Positions 16,017 through 25,668 are shown, counted from the stretch's first letter. The stretch: DNA of 64,000 nt from Deltaproteobacteria bacterium (GCA_016219185.1 JACRBZ010000066.1:124001-188000); one strand, 5' to 3'. A program made the numbers and translations. Notes: generated by a model not told the origin, from the sequence alone.

Positions 16017-18026
16017 TTAGTGTTTAAACCGCATCAGGATATTGCCGGTATCCACGGCCTGGCCTTTTTCAATCAGTATCTCAAGCACTTCGCCATCGCA
16101 GGGAGAAGCCACGCCGCTTTCCATTTTCATGGATTCCACAATGACCAGTTCCTGACCGCGGTAAATCCGGTCCCCTTTCTGGACGCGGATATCCACAACA
16201 AGCCCGGGCATGGGGCACTCCAGGACGTTGTCCAGAACCCGCTTCTGGACTTTGGGCATGAATTGGGCCAGTTCCCATTCCTGGGGGCTGTAGACCTCAA
16301 ACACCCGGGTGATGCCGCAAAAGGCAGCCCAGATGAAATTGCCCCGGAACTGAAGCCGGAACATCTGGGACTGACCATTGATATTGAGCTTGATACGTCT
16401 GCGGTAAAACTCCAGCTCCGGAGTGATCACCTGATACTGATTGCCATTGGCCCAGATGGTCCAGGTTCGCAGATCGGGATTTCCCTGCAGCCGAAGTTCA
16501 AAAATATCCGTTTCGCCCTTGACCATGTAGTGATACCAGGACCTAGGCCTTTCAAATCCGCCGACATGAGCCGCCATGGGCTTTAAGGAATCCCTGACCA
16601 GCTTTTGCCGGTTGTGGTACACCAGCGTGGTTGCAATGGCCATCAGGCTGAGCCGTTCGGTTGATGGCGGAATCTTTGCTTTCTCATTGTCAAAATGTTG
16701 TTCGATAAACCGGGTCGACAGCTCTCCGGCTGCAAAAGCCGGATGATTCAGGATCAGGTTGACAAAATCGACATTGGTGATGACGCCTTCAACATGATAT
16801 CCGTTCAAGGCATTGATGAGCGTCATTCGCGCGCCTTCGCGGGTTTCCCCCCAACTGATCACTTTGGACAGCAGGGAGTCATAGTAGACGCTGACCACGC
16901 TTCCGGCCACAATACCACTATCCACCCGGATGCTTCCTCCCCGGGGCGAGGCATACCGGGTGATCATGCCGGTTGCCGGCAGAAAATTGCGGGAGGGATC
17001 TTCGGCGCAGATTCGGGCTTCAATGGCCGAGCCGTTAAAGGATACATCTTCCTGGCGAATGGAAAGCACTTCTCCGTAGGCGATTTTTAACTGAAGCTCG
17101 ACCAGATCCAGGCCGGTCACCAGTTCCGTAACGGGATGCTCCACCTGAAGCCGGGTGTTCATTTCCAGAAAATACATGTTCCGGTCTTCATCCAGAATGA
17201 ACTCAACGGTTCCGGCATTGGTATAGCCGGCTTCCCTGGCAAGGCTGCAGGCCATTGTCCCCATTTTCAGACGAAGAGACGGGTCCATTGCCGGTGACGG
17301 GGTTTCTTCAATGATTTTTTGATACCGGCGTTGAATGGAGCACTCTCTTTCGCCGAGATGAATCACGTTTCCATAGCGATCCGCCAGTATTTGAATTTCG
17401 ATATGCCGGGGATTGGCGATGTAACGTTCGATAAAGAGTTGCGGATCCCCAAAGGCTTTTCGTGTTTCTTCCTGACAGGCGGAAAACGCAGGCTTCATAT
17501 CCTCTTTGCAGGATACGATCCGCATGCCTTTTCCGCCCCCGCCGGCAGCGGGTTTTAACAGAACGGGAAAGCCGATCTGCTCTGCGATGGATTCGGCCTC
17601 TTCCAGACCGGACAGCATGCCGATGTGTCCTGGAACAACCGGAACCCCGGATTTCAGGGCCAGGGCCTTGGAGGCGATCTTATCCCCGAGTGTGGCAATC
17701 GCCGCAGCCGGCGGACCGATGAACACCATGCCGGACTGGCAGACTTTTTCGCAAAATCGGGCGTTTTCAGATAAAAACCCGTAACCGGGGTGAATGGCCT
17801 GACAGCCGGTTTTCAGCGCCGCATCAATGATTTTCTCGGGAACCAGGTAGGATTCCGCTGAACGCGCTTTACCGACGAATACCGCCTCGTCCGCTTCCTG
17901 AACATGAAGGCTTCTGGCGTCTGCCTCGGAATAAACCGCAACGGTCTGGATACCCAGTCGTTTGCAGGTTCGGATGATCCGGACAGCAATTTCTCCACGA
18001 TTGGCAATCATTATTTTCTCGAACAT
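16017..18026 (-). CDS. Acyl-CoA carboxylase alpha subunit (biotin carboxylase plus biotin carrier)
   Basis: A 669-residue protein starting MFEKIMIANRGEIAVRIIR, the standard biotin carboxylase start. It contains the ATP-grasp glycine loop KPAAGGGGKGMRIV near 160, EMNTRLQVEHPVTE near 290, a BT-like middle region and a C-terminal biotinyl domain with ESMKMES, the lysine being residue 634, 35 residues from the end as is canonical. Length and fusion match propionyl-CoA/acetyl-CoA carboxylase alpha subunits; it would carboxylate biotin for transfer by the beta subunit encoded ten bases upstream. Propionyl-CoA is the likeliest substrate in a sulfate reducer but is inferred. Two adjacent ATGs (18029, 18026) follow GAGAGG. 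Confidence 0.88.
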   Translation of the reverse strand: MFEKIMIANRGEIAVRIIRTCKRLGIQTVAVYSEADARSLHVQEADEAVFVGKARSAESYLVPEKIIDAALKTGCQAIHPGYGFLSENARFCEKVCQSGMVFIGPPAAAIATLGDKIASKALALKSGVPVVPGHIGMLSGLEEAESIAEQIGFPVLLKPAAGGGGKGMRIVSCKEDMKPAFSACQEETRKAFGDPQLFIERYIANPRHIEIQILADRYGNVIHLGERECSIQRRYQKIIEETPSPAMDPSLRLKMGTMACSLAREAGYTNAGTVEFILDEDRNMYFLEMNTRLQVEHPVTELVTGLDLVELQLKIAYGEVLSIRQEDVSFNGSAIEARICAEDPSRNFLPATGMITRYASPRGGSIRVDSGIVAGSVVSVYYDSLLSKVISWGETREGARMTLINALNGYHVEGVITNVDFVNLILNHPAFAAGELSTRFIEQHFDNEKAKIPPSTERLSLMAIATTLVYHNRQKLVRDSLKPMAAHVGGFERPRSWYHYMVKGETDIFELRLQGNPDLRTWTIWANGNQYQVITPELEFYRRRIKLNINGQSQMFRLQFRGNFIWAAFCGITRVFEVYSPQEWELAQFMPKVQKRVLDNVLECPMPGLVVDIRVQKGDRIYRGQELVIVESMKMESGVASPCDGEVLEILIEKGQAVDTGNILMRFKH

Positions 18027-18036
18027 CATCAACCTC

Positions 18037-19605
18037 TCACAGGGGAATATTGCCGTGTTTGCGATCCGGCTGGCGGGTTTTTTTGCTTTCCAGGAACTGA
18101 AGGGTCCGAATGAGCCGGTGCCGCGTGTCTCTGGGAAAAATCACATCATCGATGTACCCTCTTTTGGCCGCCAGAAACGGGTTGACAAATGCTTTTCGAT
18201 ATTGCTCCATTTTTTCGGCCATTGTGGCATCCGGGTCTTTGGACTCCTTGATTTCTTTGCGGTAAATGACTTCTACCGCGCCCCGGGGCCCCAGGACCGC
18301 AATTTCGGCCGTTGGCCAGGCGTAATTGATATCGCAATGAATATGCTTGGAGTTCATCACGAGATAGGCACCGCCGTAAGCTTTTCTCACAATGACCGTG
18401 ATCCGCGGCACGGTTGCTTCGATAAAGGCATACAGGAGCTTGGCTCCGTGCCGGATGATTCCCCCATGTTCCTGCTCCGGGCCCGGCATGAATCCGGGAA
18501 CATCCACCAGGCAGATCAGCGGAATGTTGAATGCATCGCAGAACCTTACAAACCGGGCAGCCTTGGTGGAGGCGTTGCTGTCCAGGACTCCCGCAAGGAC
18601 CGCGGGTTGATTGGCCACCAGACCAATGGTTTGCCCTCCCATTCGGCCAAACCCGCAGATGATGTTCCGGGCGAACCCCGCATGAATCTCCAGAAATTCC
18701 GCACCATCCAGAATGCTGTAAATCAGGACATTCATGTCATAGGTCTGATTTGGATTTGGGGGAACCAGATAATCAAGGGCCGGATCCGAGCGTTCGGGCG
18801 GATCCCTCAAATCGAGGAAAGGGGCTTTCAGGCGATTGTTGGAAGGCAGAAAATTGATCAGCCTTCGAACTTCCCGGAGGCAGAGAATGTCATTGGGGAC
18901 CACAAAATGGGCAACACCGCTGACGGTTCCGTGAACCTGGGCGCCTCCCAGTTCCTCCGAGCTGATATCCTGATGAATGACGGTTTTGACGACATTCGGG
19001 CCCGTGACAAACATGTTGGAGGAATTTTCAACCATAAAGGTAAAATCGGTCATTGCCGGGCTGTAAACCGCGCCACCGGCACACGGTCCCATGATGCAGG
19101 AAATCTGGGGGACCACGCCGCTGGCTTCGACATTTCGATGGAAAATCTCCCCGTATGCAGCCAGCGCATCCACCCCTTCCTGAATCCGGGCGCCGCCGGA
19201 GTCGTTCAGTCCAATGATGGGCGAGCCGACCCGGACCGCATGGTCCATGACCTTGCTGATTTTTTGGGAATGAGCCTCCCCCAGGGACCCCCCGATAACG
19301 GTAAAGTCCTGGCTGAAGACAAATACCTCCCGGCCATCAATGGTTCCATGGCCCGTTACCACGCCATCTCCGGGATAACGGCCCAAAGATCTCTCGGCGT
19401 CTCCTCCCAGGGAGCCGCCCCTTCCGGTCTTCAGAATATCAAATTCCTCAAAAGAGCCTTCATCGAGTAAGAGGTCGATGCGTTCGCGGGCCGTGAGCTT
19501 TCCTCTCCCGTGCTGGGCGGCAATTCGATCCTCTCCCCCGCCTTGTATCGACTCCCGGCGCATCTCCTCGAGTCTTGAAAGATTGTCATGCAAAGGCAAC
19601 ACCAT
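18037..19605 (-). CDS. Acyl-CoA carboxylase beta subunit (carboxyltransferase), propionyl-CoA carboxylase-like
   Basis: A 522-residue carboxyltransferase. Typical segments are [23 protein letters not shown], the acyl-CoA site region [40 protein letters not shown], and the biotin-side site [27 protein letters not shown] followed by [13 protein letters not shown]. The start ATG at 19605 follows GGAGG closely. First gene of the two-gene carboxylase operon. It transfers the carboxyl group from carboxybiotin to acyl-CoA; in propionate metabolism this gives methylmalonyl-CoA. A 7-base inverted repeat lies about 75 bases upstream. Confidence 0.88.
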   Translation of the reverse strand: MVLPLHDNLSRLEEMRRESIQGGGEDRIAAQHGRGKLTARERIDLLLDEGSFEEFDILKTGRGGSLGGDAERSLGRYPGDGVVTGHGTIDGREVFVFSQDFTVIGGSLGEAHSQKISKVMDHAVRVGSPIIGLNDSGGARIQEGVDALAAYGEIFHRNVEASGVVPQISCIMGPCAGGAVYSPAMTDFTFMVENSSNMFVTGPNVVKTVIHQDISSEELGGAQVHGTVSGVAHFVVPNDILCLREVRRLINFLPSNNRLKAPFLDLRDPPERSDPALDYLVPPNPNQTYDMNVLIYSILDGAEFLEIHAGFARNIICGFGRMGGQTIGLVANQPAVLAGVLDSNASTKAARFVRFCDAFNIPLICLVDVPGFMPGPEQEHGGIIRHGAKLLYAFIEATVPRITVIVRKAYGGAYLVMNSKHIHCDINYAWPTAEIAVLGPRGAVEVIYRKEIKESKDPDATMAEKMEQYRKAFVNPFLAAKRGYIDDVIFPRDTRHRLIRTLQFLESKKTRQPDRKHGNIPL

Positions 19606-19680
19606 AAATTCCTCCAGGGGATGGCTGAATCCCATTTCAGGGCAGTGGACCAACATTAAAAAATTATTATCTAAACCAAT

Positions 19681-19697
19681 TTTGATAAAATATCAAA
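19681..19697. promoter_or_regulatory. Operator-like inverted repeat upstream of the carboxylase operon
   Basis: TTTGATA-AAA-TATCAAA, a perfect 7-base inverted repeat in an AT-rich stretch between the divergent carboxylase beta and UbiA-family genes. Confidence 0.4.
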
Positions 19698-19861
19698 TAT
19701 GAAATGTCGGAATTACTGAATCCAGGGAGTTTTGGAGCTGTCATCCAAATTGACTTTGCAATGCACGCCAAAAAAAGGTAATGAAACAGCGAATTGAATT
19801 TTCATGCTGCGTTGTGTTGAAAAATCAGGGTTGCAGATATAAAAGACATCGGGATAGATTC

Positions 19862-20803
19862 ATGACACAGATACGACTTAACAGATATCCATCTTTTTAT
19901 TATCGGTTAAAACTCTTTTTGGCACTCTCACGAACTCCCCATGGCCTCATTGATATGGCAACCCCTGTTTTTGCGGCATTGATCTGGCTAGGTCATATTC
20001 CTTCCTTCTCCATTGTGTTTCTGGGTCTTTTGACCACATTTGCCGGTTACACGGCGGTTTATGCCTTAAATGACATCGTGGATTATCGCCAGGATCAACA
20101 GACAATTTTGCAAGGGGAAACCTGTCCGGCTGATGGGGATCTGGATGCCATTTTGGTGCGTCACCCGATGGCCTGCGGTTTTCTGTCCTTTCGAGAAGGG
20201 CTGATATGGACAGTGTCCTGGGCCGCGCTGGCCATTATCGGGGCCTATCTGTTAAATCCGGTATGTCTGTGGATATTCACGGCCGGATGTGCGCTGGAAG
20301 CCATATACTGCGTGATGTGGCGGATCAGTCATTACCGCACCCTCGTCAGTGGAGCGGTAAAAACCCTGGGTGCAGTAGCCGCGATATTTGCGGTTGATCC
20401 GCATCCCTCAGTCGTATTTTTAGCCGCGCTTTTTTTATGTCTCTTTTTCTGGGAAATCGGCGGACAGAATATCCCCAATGACTGGACCGATGTTGAAACC
20501 GACAGCCGGTTGGGGGCCAGGACCGTTCCCGTCTGGCTGGGTGCCCATCGATCGAGTATGATCATTCTGGGAAGCATTCTGGTGGCGCTGCCTTTAAATA
20601 CCGCGGTTTTTCAGCTTTCTCCGGTCCATTATCCGCCGATGTATCTTATTGCCGCGCTTGCCACCGGTGTTTATCTTCTTCTTCTGCCCGCCCTTCGGCT
20701 CTGTTATTCTCAGTCCCGGCAGAATGCCATGACGCTTTTTAACAGGGGAAGCTATTATCCTCTGGTTCTGATGGGCATTGTTCTGATTAAAGCGATTCTT
20801 TAG
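19862..20803 (+). CDS. UbiA-family prenyltransferase
   Basis: A 313-residue polytopic membrane protein with both aspartate-rich motifs of UbiA enzymes: NDIVDYRQD starting at residue 70 and NDWTDVETD starting at residue 206, followed by RLGARTVPVWLG. These bind the prenyl diphosphate through magnesium. The family attaches prenyl chains to aromatic acids or to sugar phosphates and heme; the acceptor is unknown here. The ATG at 19862 is chosen by fit to the family; the frame extends to an ATG at 19781 that has AAGG close upstream. It heads a plus-strand set with a GT-C-like membrane protein, a hexapeptide-repeat protein, a methyltransferase and a dehydrogenase. Confidence 0.82.
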   Translation: MTQIRLNRYPSFYYRLKLFLALSRTPHGLIDMATPVFAALIWLGHIPSFSIVFLGLLTTFAGYTAVYALNDIVDYRQDQQTILQGETCPADGDLDAILVRHPMACGFLSFREGLIWTVSWAALAIIGAYLLNPVCLWIFTAGCALEAIYCVMWRISHYRTLVSGAVKTLGAVAAIFAVDPHPSVVFLAALFLCLFFWEIGGQNIPNDWTDVETDSRLGARTVPVWLGAHRSSMIILGSILVALPLNTAVFQLSPVHYPPMYLIAALATGVYLLLLPALRLCYSQSRQNAMTLFNRGSYYPLVLMGIVLIKAIL

Positions 20804-20870
20804 GGTGCCGGTATTGGCCCTCTCAATATAAATTTATGATTTTCTAAACCATCGGTTCTTAAGTGACCAC

Positions 20871-22757
20871 TTGAAACTTGACTCCTTTCGGTTTTGCAGA
20901 CTGACCCATTCCCGCCTTCCCGTTATTCTGGCTGTAACGGCTGTCATTTTGTGCCTGCCGGCGCTTTGGGTCGGCTGGCAGTGGGACGATTATGCCCATC
21001 AGTTGGCATTGCGCCAGTTTCCGGAAACCCGGCAGTTAACCCCATCGCCCCTATTCATGTTTACTTTTGCGGACGGCGATATCGCACGGAATCACCGGCT
21101 GATGGAAGCCGGATGGCTTCCCTGGTGGTCTTTGGAGAATCTGCGTCTGGCGTTTTTTAGGCCATTAACGGTTCTGACCCACTGGCTGGATCATCTCCTC
21201 TGGCCCGATTCTCCGTTTCTCATGCACATTCACAGCCTGATCTGGTTTGGTTTGCTGATATATGTTTCTGCGATGCTGTACCGCCGGTTGATGGGAACAA
21301 CCTGGATTGCGGGAATGGCTGCGCTGTTGTTTGCGCTCGATGACGGGCATGGGGTTCCGGCCGGCTGGATTGCCAACCGGAACGCACTCATTGCTTCTGT
21401 TTTTGTGGTTCTGATGCTGATTTCCCACGATAACTGGCGAAAAAAAGCATGGAAGCCCGGCGTGCTGATCGGTCCCGTTTTGTTTTTGTGCGGTCTTCTT
21501 TCCGGTGAAATGGCGCTTGCCGGAGCCGGATACCTCCTGTCCTATGCTGTTTTTCTTGATCCGGATACCGGGATAAAACGGTTTGCCAGCCTGGTGCCGT
21601 ACGTGGTTGCAGGCGGAATCTGGTTGATCCTGTACCGGAAGCTTGGCTTCGGGGCGCTGGGATCTTCGTGGTATGTCGATCCGGTCAGGGACCCGGTTGC
21701 GTTTTTCCAGGCGTTTTTCGAGCGGGCGCCGATCCTTCTGATGGGCCAGTGGGGATTTATCTCCTCGGACCTGTATATGATGCTCTCGATTCCGGCCATT
21801 CGAGTCTTCTGGGGGATTTGCGTCCTTTTCTTGATCGTGCTGTGTCGGGGAATTCTGCCGGTGGTCAAATCAAGCCCCCTGGCAAGATTTTGGGCGCTGG
21901 GAATGGCGCTGTCCCTGCCCCTGGTTTGTACCACGTTTCCGTTTGACCGGCTGATGATCTTGTCGGGGCTGGGCGCCATGGGCATTCTGGCTATTTTTTT
22001 CAAAGACGCCTTTGTTTGCAACCGGCTTTTGCGCTCGATGATTCCTTTTGAAGCATCGAATCGAATGCCCGAAATGACGCTACGGCAATCGTTTCCGGGA
22101 AAGTTGGCGATAGCTCTGGCCGTCATCCATCTGATTCTTTCCCCGCTGTCCTTGCCATTCAGGGCCTGGAGTCCCGCGCTCCTGGGGAAAATGGTTCACA
22201 ATGTCGCCGGCATTTTTCCGGCGAACATGCCCCTGAATCAGCAGGAACTGGTGATTGTCAACGGTCCATGTACTCCCATTGGCGGTTTTTTTCTGTCCGC
22301 GATCCGCCGCCTGAATGGAGATTCCGTTCCAAACCGTGTTCGCGTGCTGTCATCCACCATTTATTCCGTAAAAGTCACACGCACCGACCTGTACACATTG
22401 ATCCTCAGTCCCAAAGGCGGATTCTTGAATCATGTGGGTGCGGCTTCTTTCGAAACCGATCAAAAGCCGGCTTTCATGCACATGGACTATATGTTTCAGC
22501 AGATGGACAGAACTTTTCGGGATGACCGCTACCCATTTGTTGCGGGTCAAAAAATAGAGCTGGACGGACTTTCCATTGAGGTTACCGCAGTCACTTCGGA
22601 TGGCCGGCCTGCAGAAGCTGTTTTTCGTTTTTCGGTCCCGCTTGAAGATGCATCGCTAAGATGGCTTCAGTGGCATAACGATACCTTGATTCCGTTTTTG
22701 CCGCCGCCGGTCAATGAAACCCGCTACCTTCCGGCGCCGGCTCTGTCCTATTGGTAG
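20871..22757 (+). CDS. Polytopic membrane protein, GT-C glycosyltransferase-like
   Basis: A 628-residue membrane protein with about ten hydrophobic segments. The first transmembrane helix is followed by WQWDDYAHQ, an acidic pair after helix 1 as in the first extracytoplasmic loop of GT-C glycosyltransferases, and later FFRPLTVLTHWLDHLLW, which resembles the same class (TMTC/PMT-like). The C-terminal 170 residues are soluble. It would transfer a sugar from a lipid carrier on the periplasmic side if the class is right. The start is a TTG at 20871; no ATG is available before the first helix. It lies 67 bases after the UbiA-family gene. Confidence 0.6.
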   Translation: MKLDSFRFCRLTHSRLPVILAVTAVILCLPALWVGWQWDDYAHQLALRQFPETRQLTPSPLFMFTFADGDIARNHRLMEAGWLPWWSLENLRLAFFRPLTVLTHWLDHLLWPDSPFLMHIHSLIWFGLLIYVSAMLYRRLMGTTWIAGMAALLFALDDGHGVPAGWIANRNALIASVFVVLMLISHDNWRKKAWKPGVLIGPVLFLCGLLSGEMALAGAGYLLSYAVFLDPDTGIKRFASLVPYVVAGGIWLILYRKLGFGALGSSWYVDPVRDPVAFFQAFFERAPILLMGQWGFISSDLYMMLSIPAIRVFWGICVLFLIVLCRGILPVVKSSPLARFWALGMALSLPLVCTTFPFDRLMILSGLGAMGILAIFFKDAFVCNRLLRSMIPFEASNRMPEMTLRQSFPGKLAIALAVIHLILSPLSLPFRAWSPALLGKMVHNVAGIFPANMPLNQQELVIVNGPCTPIGGFFLSAIRRLNGDSVPNRVRVLSSTIYSVKVTRTDLYTLILSPKGGFLNHVGAASFETDQKPAFMHMDYMFQQMDRTFRDDRYPFVAGQKIELDGLSIEVTAVTSDGRPAEAVFRFSVPLEDASLRWLQWHNDTLIPFLPPPVNETRYLPAPALSYW

Positions 22758-22791
22758 GGACTCATTCCGACAGAGGGAAAGGAAACCGATC

Positions 22792-23577
22792 ATGACAAAC
22801 CGTTCGTCTTTTTTTCGGCATTTTTTGAACATTCGCATGCCGTACATGGACCTGGCGACCAAATTTCTCTGCTGCCTGCTTCTACTAATGGAGATGGTCT
22901 TTCTTGGCGTCGCCATCTGGCCGACAAGCTGGCTTCTCTTCACTTTTTCGCCCAAGGCAACAAGCCCCGCAGCCTGGACACTGTTGATTCTGGCTTCTGT
23001 TCTTGTATTCAATTATGCGTATCTGATTGCCATCTTGATCGTTCGAATTCTGATCCCAAGGCCCCGGGAAGGGTATTTCCCCAGACGGGAAAACGGCAGG
23101 CCACCAGCCGAGGGGTTCCTTCTCATGCTCAATCTTTTTCTGGTCATGGCACGATATCTGACGCCCTGGGCAGCGCTATTTTCCTCGGTGCTGGTGAATC
23201 TTTTTCCGCTTCACTTTTTTTTCCGCCGGTTTTTTGGCCCCAACACCCCGACCATCACCCTCGGCGATTTATATCGCTGCCTTGACCCTTATATGATAGA
23301 AGCCGGCAGAAATGTTCAATTCGGGTTTGCCTGTACCATTCTTGGCCATATTTTTGATGACAACGGGCTGTTGATCCGAAAGGTTAAAATCGGAGATCAT
23401 GCGGTTGTGGGCGGCGAATCCACCATCATGCCCGGGGTGGAGATCGGACATCATGCCGTCATCGGTTCCAGGTCCCTGGTCCTTGCCGGAACCCTCATTA
23501 AACCTTATGAACTCTGGGCAGGAACGCCTGCCCGGAAAATAAAAGATCTGATCCCGGGAGATCGGGTTCAGGAATAG
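22792..23577 (+). CDS. Membrane-anchored left-handed beta-helix (hexapeptide repeat) transferase-like protein
   Basis: A 261-residue protein. The first half has three hydrophobic segments (around LLLLMEMVFLGVAIWP, WTLLILASVLVFNYAYLI and LLMLNLFLVMARYL); the second half has hexapeptide repeats, VKIGDHAVVGGESTIMPGVEIGHHAVIG then SLVLAGTLIKPYELWAGTPARKI, ending like acyltransferases of the LbH class (AGTPA). Acyl or acetyl transfer is likely but acceptor unknown. The ATG at 22792 has AAAGG upstream. Third gene of the UbiA-family set. Confidence 0.65.
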   Translation: MTNRSSFFRHFLNIRMPYMDLATKFLCCLLLLMEMVFLGVAIWPTSWLLFTFSPKATSPAAWTLLILASVLVFNYAYLIAILIVRILIPRPREGYFPRRENGRPPAEGFLLMLNLFLVMARYLTPWAALFSSVLVNLFPLHFFFRRFFGPNTPTITLGDLYRCLDPYMIEAGRNVQFGFACTILGHIFDDNGLLIRKVKIGDHAVVGGESTIMPGVEIGHHAVIGSRSLVLAGTLIKPYELWAGTPARKIKDLIPGDRVQE

Positions 23578-23587
23578 GGGAAAGAGC

Positions 23588-24421
23588 ATGATGCATTCCA
23601 AGTATTGCCACCTGCGCTGTCCGCAATGCGAAATTTCTGGAAACATGGTGCTGGATTTAAAGCCGACCCGGATCGGGAAGGCCTTTTGCAGCAACTGCGG
23701 GTATGATCTGCCGCTGCATGACGGCATTTCGGATTTCGCTCCCCATGTTCCCCTGATGGATCCGAAGCTGCGGCCCATTCAAAAGCTGAATCAGTCTCCT
23801 GTTTTTTCCGCGTTTTACGAAAGCGCTGTCTGGCGGGCTTTCCTGACTCGATTGGGATCCGGGATTTCCATGAAAGATGAATTGGAGCGGATTTTGTCCC
23901 TGGCTGGAAATGGCGCCATCGAAACGGTTGCGGACCTGGCCTGTGGTACCGGGCATTATGCCCGGGCTTTTTCAGGAAAATTTCCCGATGCGGTTATCTA
24001 TGGGCTGGACATTTCACTGAGCATGCTGGCCCGGGGCCAAAAACTGGCCAGGCGAAGCAACCTGAATTCCATTCTTTTTTTACGCGGCGACATTTATCGC
24101 CTTCCTTTTGAAGACAGCTCCATTGACCGCGTGAATTGCTGCGGAGCGCTGCATCTGTTTTCAAATGTCTTTCCCATCTGGCGTGAAATATTTCGAATCC
24201 TCAGGCCCGGCGGGGTATTTACCGGATGGAGCCTCTATCTCAAGCCAGGCCTTGAAGAACGAATTCAGCACCGGATGATGGAGAAAAAACTGGCGTCTTT
24301 TTTTCAGCCCGGTCAACTCGGCGACGAATTAAAACAGGCAGGCCTGACGCATTTCCATTGTGAACGGGAAAGACTCTGGCTGATTTTCAGTGCCACAAAA
24401 ACTAAGGATGGCTTATTATGA
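23588..24421 (+). CDS. Class I SAM-dependent methyltransferase with N-terminal zinc-ribbon-like segment
   Basis: A 277-residue methyltransferase. The N-terminus has CPQC and CSNC pairs about 20 residues apart, like the short zinc-ribbon preceding RlmA-type and related methyltransferases. The Rossmann core shows VADLACGTGHYARAF (SAM motif I), YGLDISLSMLARG, GDIYRLPFEDSSIDRVNC and the post-motif EIFRILRPGGVF of the UbiE/COQ5-like family. The substrate could be a lipid, quinone or other small molecule, given the UbiA-family and dehydrogenase neighbours. Stop and next start overlap (ATGA). Confidence 0.78.
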   Translation: MMHSKYCHLRCPQCEISGNMVLDLKPTRIGKAFCSNCGYDLPLHDGISDFAPHVPLMDPKLRPIQKLNQSPVFSAFYESAVWRAFLTRLGSGISMKDELERILSLAGNGAIETVADLACGTGHYARAFSGKFPDAVIYGLDISLSMLARGQKLARRSNLNSILFLRGDIYRLPFEDSSIDRVNCCGALHLFSNVFPIWREIFRILRPGGVFTGWSLYLKPGLEERIQHRMMEKKLASFFQPGQLGDELKQAGLTHFHCERERLWLIFSATKTKDGLL

Positions 24422-25284
24422 CACCAGATAAAGGCAGCATTCTGATCACCGGTGCTTCTTCGGGAATCGGCAGGACATGTGCCTTGATGCTGGACCGGGC
24501 AGGATATCAGGTTTTTGCCGGCGTCAGGACGCTTCAGGCACTGGAGGAGCTGTCCTCTCTGGCTCCAGGCCGTATCCGCCCGGTCATGCTGGATATTACG
24601 GATGCCATCCTGATTCGTAGCGCCTGCCAGACGATAGACTTGCGCCTGGAGGGAAAGGGACTTACCGCATTGATCAACAATGCCGGCATCACCCTTCCGG
24701 GCAGCGTGGAGTTTTTGTCTCTTGAGGGATTCCGCAGAGAGCTTGAGGTGAATGTCATCGGTCATCTTGCCGTAACGCAGGCGTTTCTGCCCTGGATTCG
24801 GAAAGGCAAAGGCCGGATCATCAATGTGGGTTCCGCGCTGGGGAAATTTGTCATGCCCCTTACCGGCGCTTATGCGGCATCCAAATTCGCTCTGGAAGCC
24901 CTGACCGATTCGCTGCGCCGGGAGTTGCTGCCTTCAGGAATCTATGTTTCCCTGGTCGCGCCGGGATCTGTGGAATCCGCCATTTGGGACAAGATCGATG
25001 CGGAAGTGGCGCAGATGGAGGCAGGACTTACTGAGGAAGCCAACGCGCGTTATGGGCGAACCGGAGAAAGCATTTCAAATCTCTGGAAAAAGGCGCACCG
25101 CCGGGCAATTCCGCCCGAGGCCGTAGCCGAGGTGGTGCTGAAGATTCTCGAATCCTCACGCCCTGAATCCCGATATCCGGTGGGCCCGGATGCGCACTTT
25201 TTATCCATTGTGGGGCGGTTTGCTCCGGATTCTCTGGTCGACTGGGTTGTGGATAAAATAGTGACTCTGTCCAGAGGTCGATGA
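24418..25284 (+). CDS. Short-chain dehydrogenase/reductase
   Basis: A 288-residue classical SDR: cofactor motif TGASSGIG at 11-18, NNAG at 87-90, catalytic Ser139 in NVGSALGKF and Tyr152/Lys156 in GAYAASKFALEAL. Lack of an acidic residue right after the second strand and the presence of VRT suggest NADP(H). Substrate unknown; it is the last gene of the UbiA-family set and overlaps the methyltransferase by four bases. Confidence 0.85.
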   Translation: MTPDKGSILITGASSGIGRTCALMLDRAGYQVFAGVRTLQALEELSSLAPGRIRPVMLDITDAILIRSACQTIDLRLEGKGLTALINNAGITLPGSVEFLSLEGFRRELEVNVIGHLAVTQAFLPWIRKGKGRIINVGSALGKFVMPLTGAYAASKFALEALTDSLRRELLPSGIYVSLVAPGSVESAIWDKIDAEVAQMEAGLTEEANARYGRTGESISNLWKKAHRRAIPPEAVAEVVLKILESSRPESRYPVGPDAHFLSIVGRFAPDSLVDWVVDKIVTLSRGR

Positions 25285-25648
25285 ATCCGAAAAAGATTCT
25301 GAAAGACGAGGGCTTTCCCAAATGATTATTTTCGGGTTTGCATTGAACATCTATTGACAAAGTGATCATCTTAAGATAGGCGGTAGTATTCCAAAACATT
25401 TGACTTCTTATCCCCAAAACGGTCATGAATTGAAAAGAATATCAACCAGTGACGGAATCGGTTATTGCATCAAAAAACGACCCATTAACTACTGCGGTAG
25501 ATCAAGATACTTGACAGTTGTATTGAAAGGAGGTTGATATCTCATAAAGGGGGACGGCAAATGATGCCTTCCCATAGTCAGAGGAGTCCGTATTTATGGA
25601 GTTATCCTATTTCTAACACCTTTTTACCATCTAACGAAGGAGGTAACA
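25285..25648. other. Leader region upstream of the acetyl-CoA pathway operon
   Basis: A 364-base stretch without a sizeable gene. It should carry the operon promoter; TTGACA at 25354 and at 25511 lack convincing -10 partners. A 35-codon frame (25561-25668) with its own ribosome binding site reaches into the first gene and is listed separately. Confidence 0.5.
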
Positions 25649-25668
25649 TTGGGCTTAGACATTTTTAA
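25561..25668 (+). CDS. Possible 35-residue leader peptide overlapping acsD start
   Basis: ATGATG at 25561 follows AAGGGGG with seven bases spacing, a good ribosome binding site. The frame has no recognisable domain, reads through the acsD ribosome binding site and ends 20 bases inside acsD. It could couple translation or simply be chance; no family recognised. Confidence 0.3.
   Translation: MMPSHSQRSPYLWSYPISNTFLPSNEGGNIGLRHF

Noticed and set aside
17962..19470. Long plus-strand frame (502 codons) opposite the carboxylase genes
   Set aside because: It lies antisense to the carboxylase beta gene with full motif support, has no recognisable domain and no ribosome binding site; GC-rich third positions produce such shadows.
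25433..25468. Sigma-54-like GG/GC pair upstream of the acs operon (ACGGAATCGGTTATTGC)
   Set aside because: Spacing between GG and GC is 11 instead of 10 bases and the TGGCAC block is missing.
25354..25540. TTGACA boxes upstream of the acs operon as sigma-70 promoters
   Set aside because: Neither 25354 nor 25511 has a convincing -10 element at 16-18 bases; left as uncertain.
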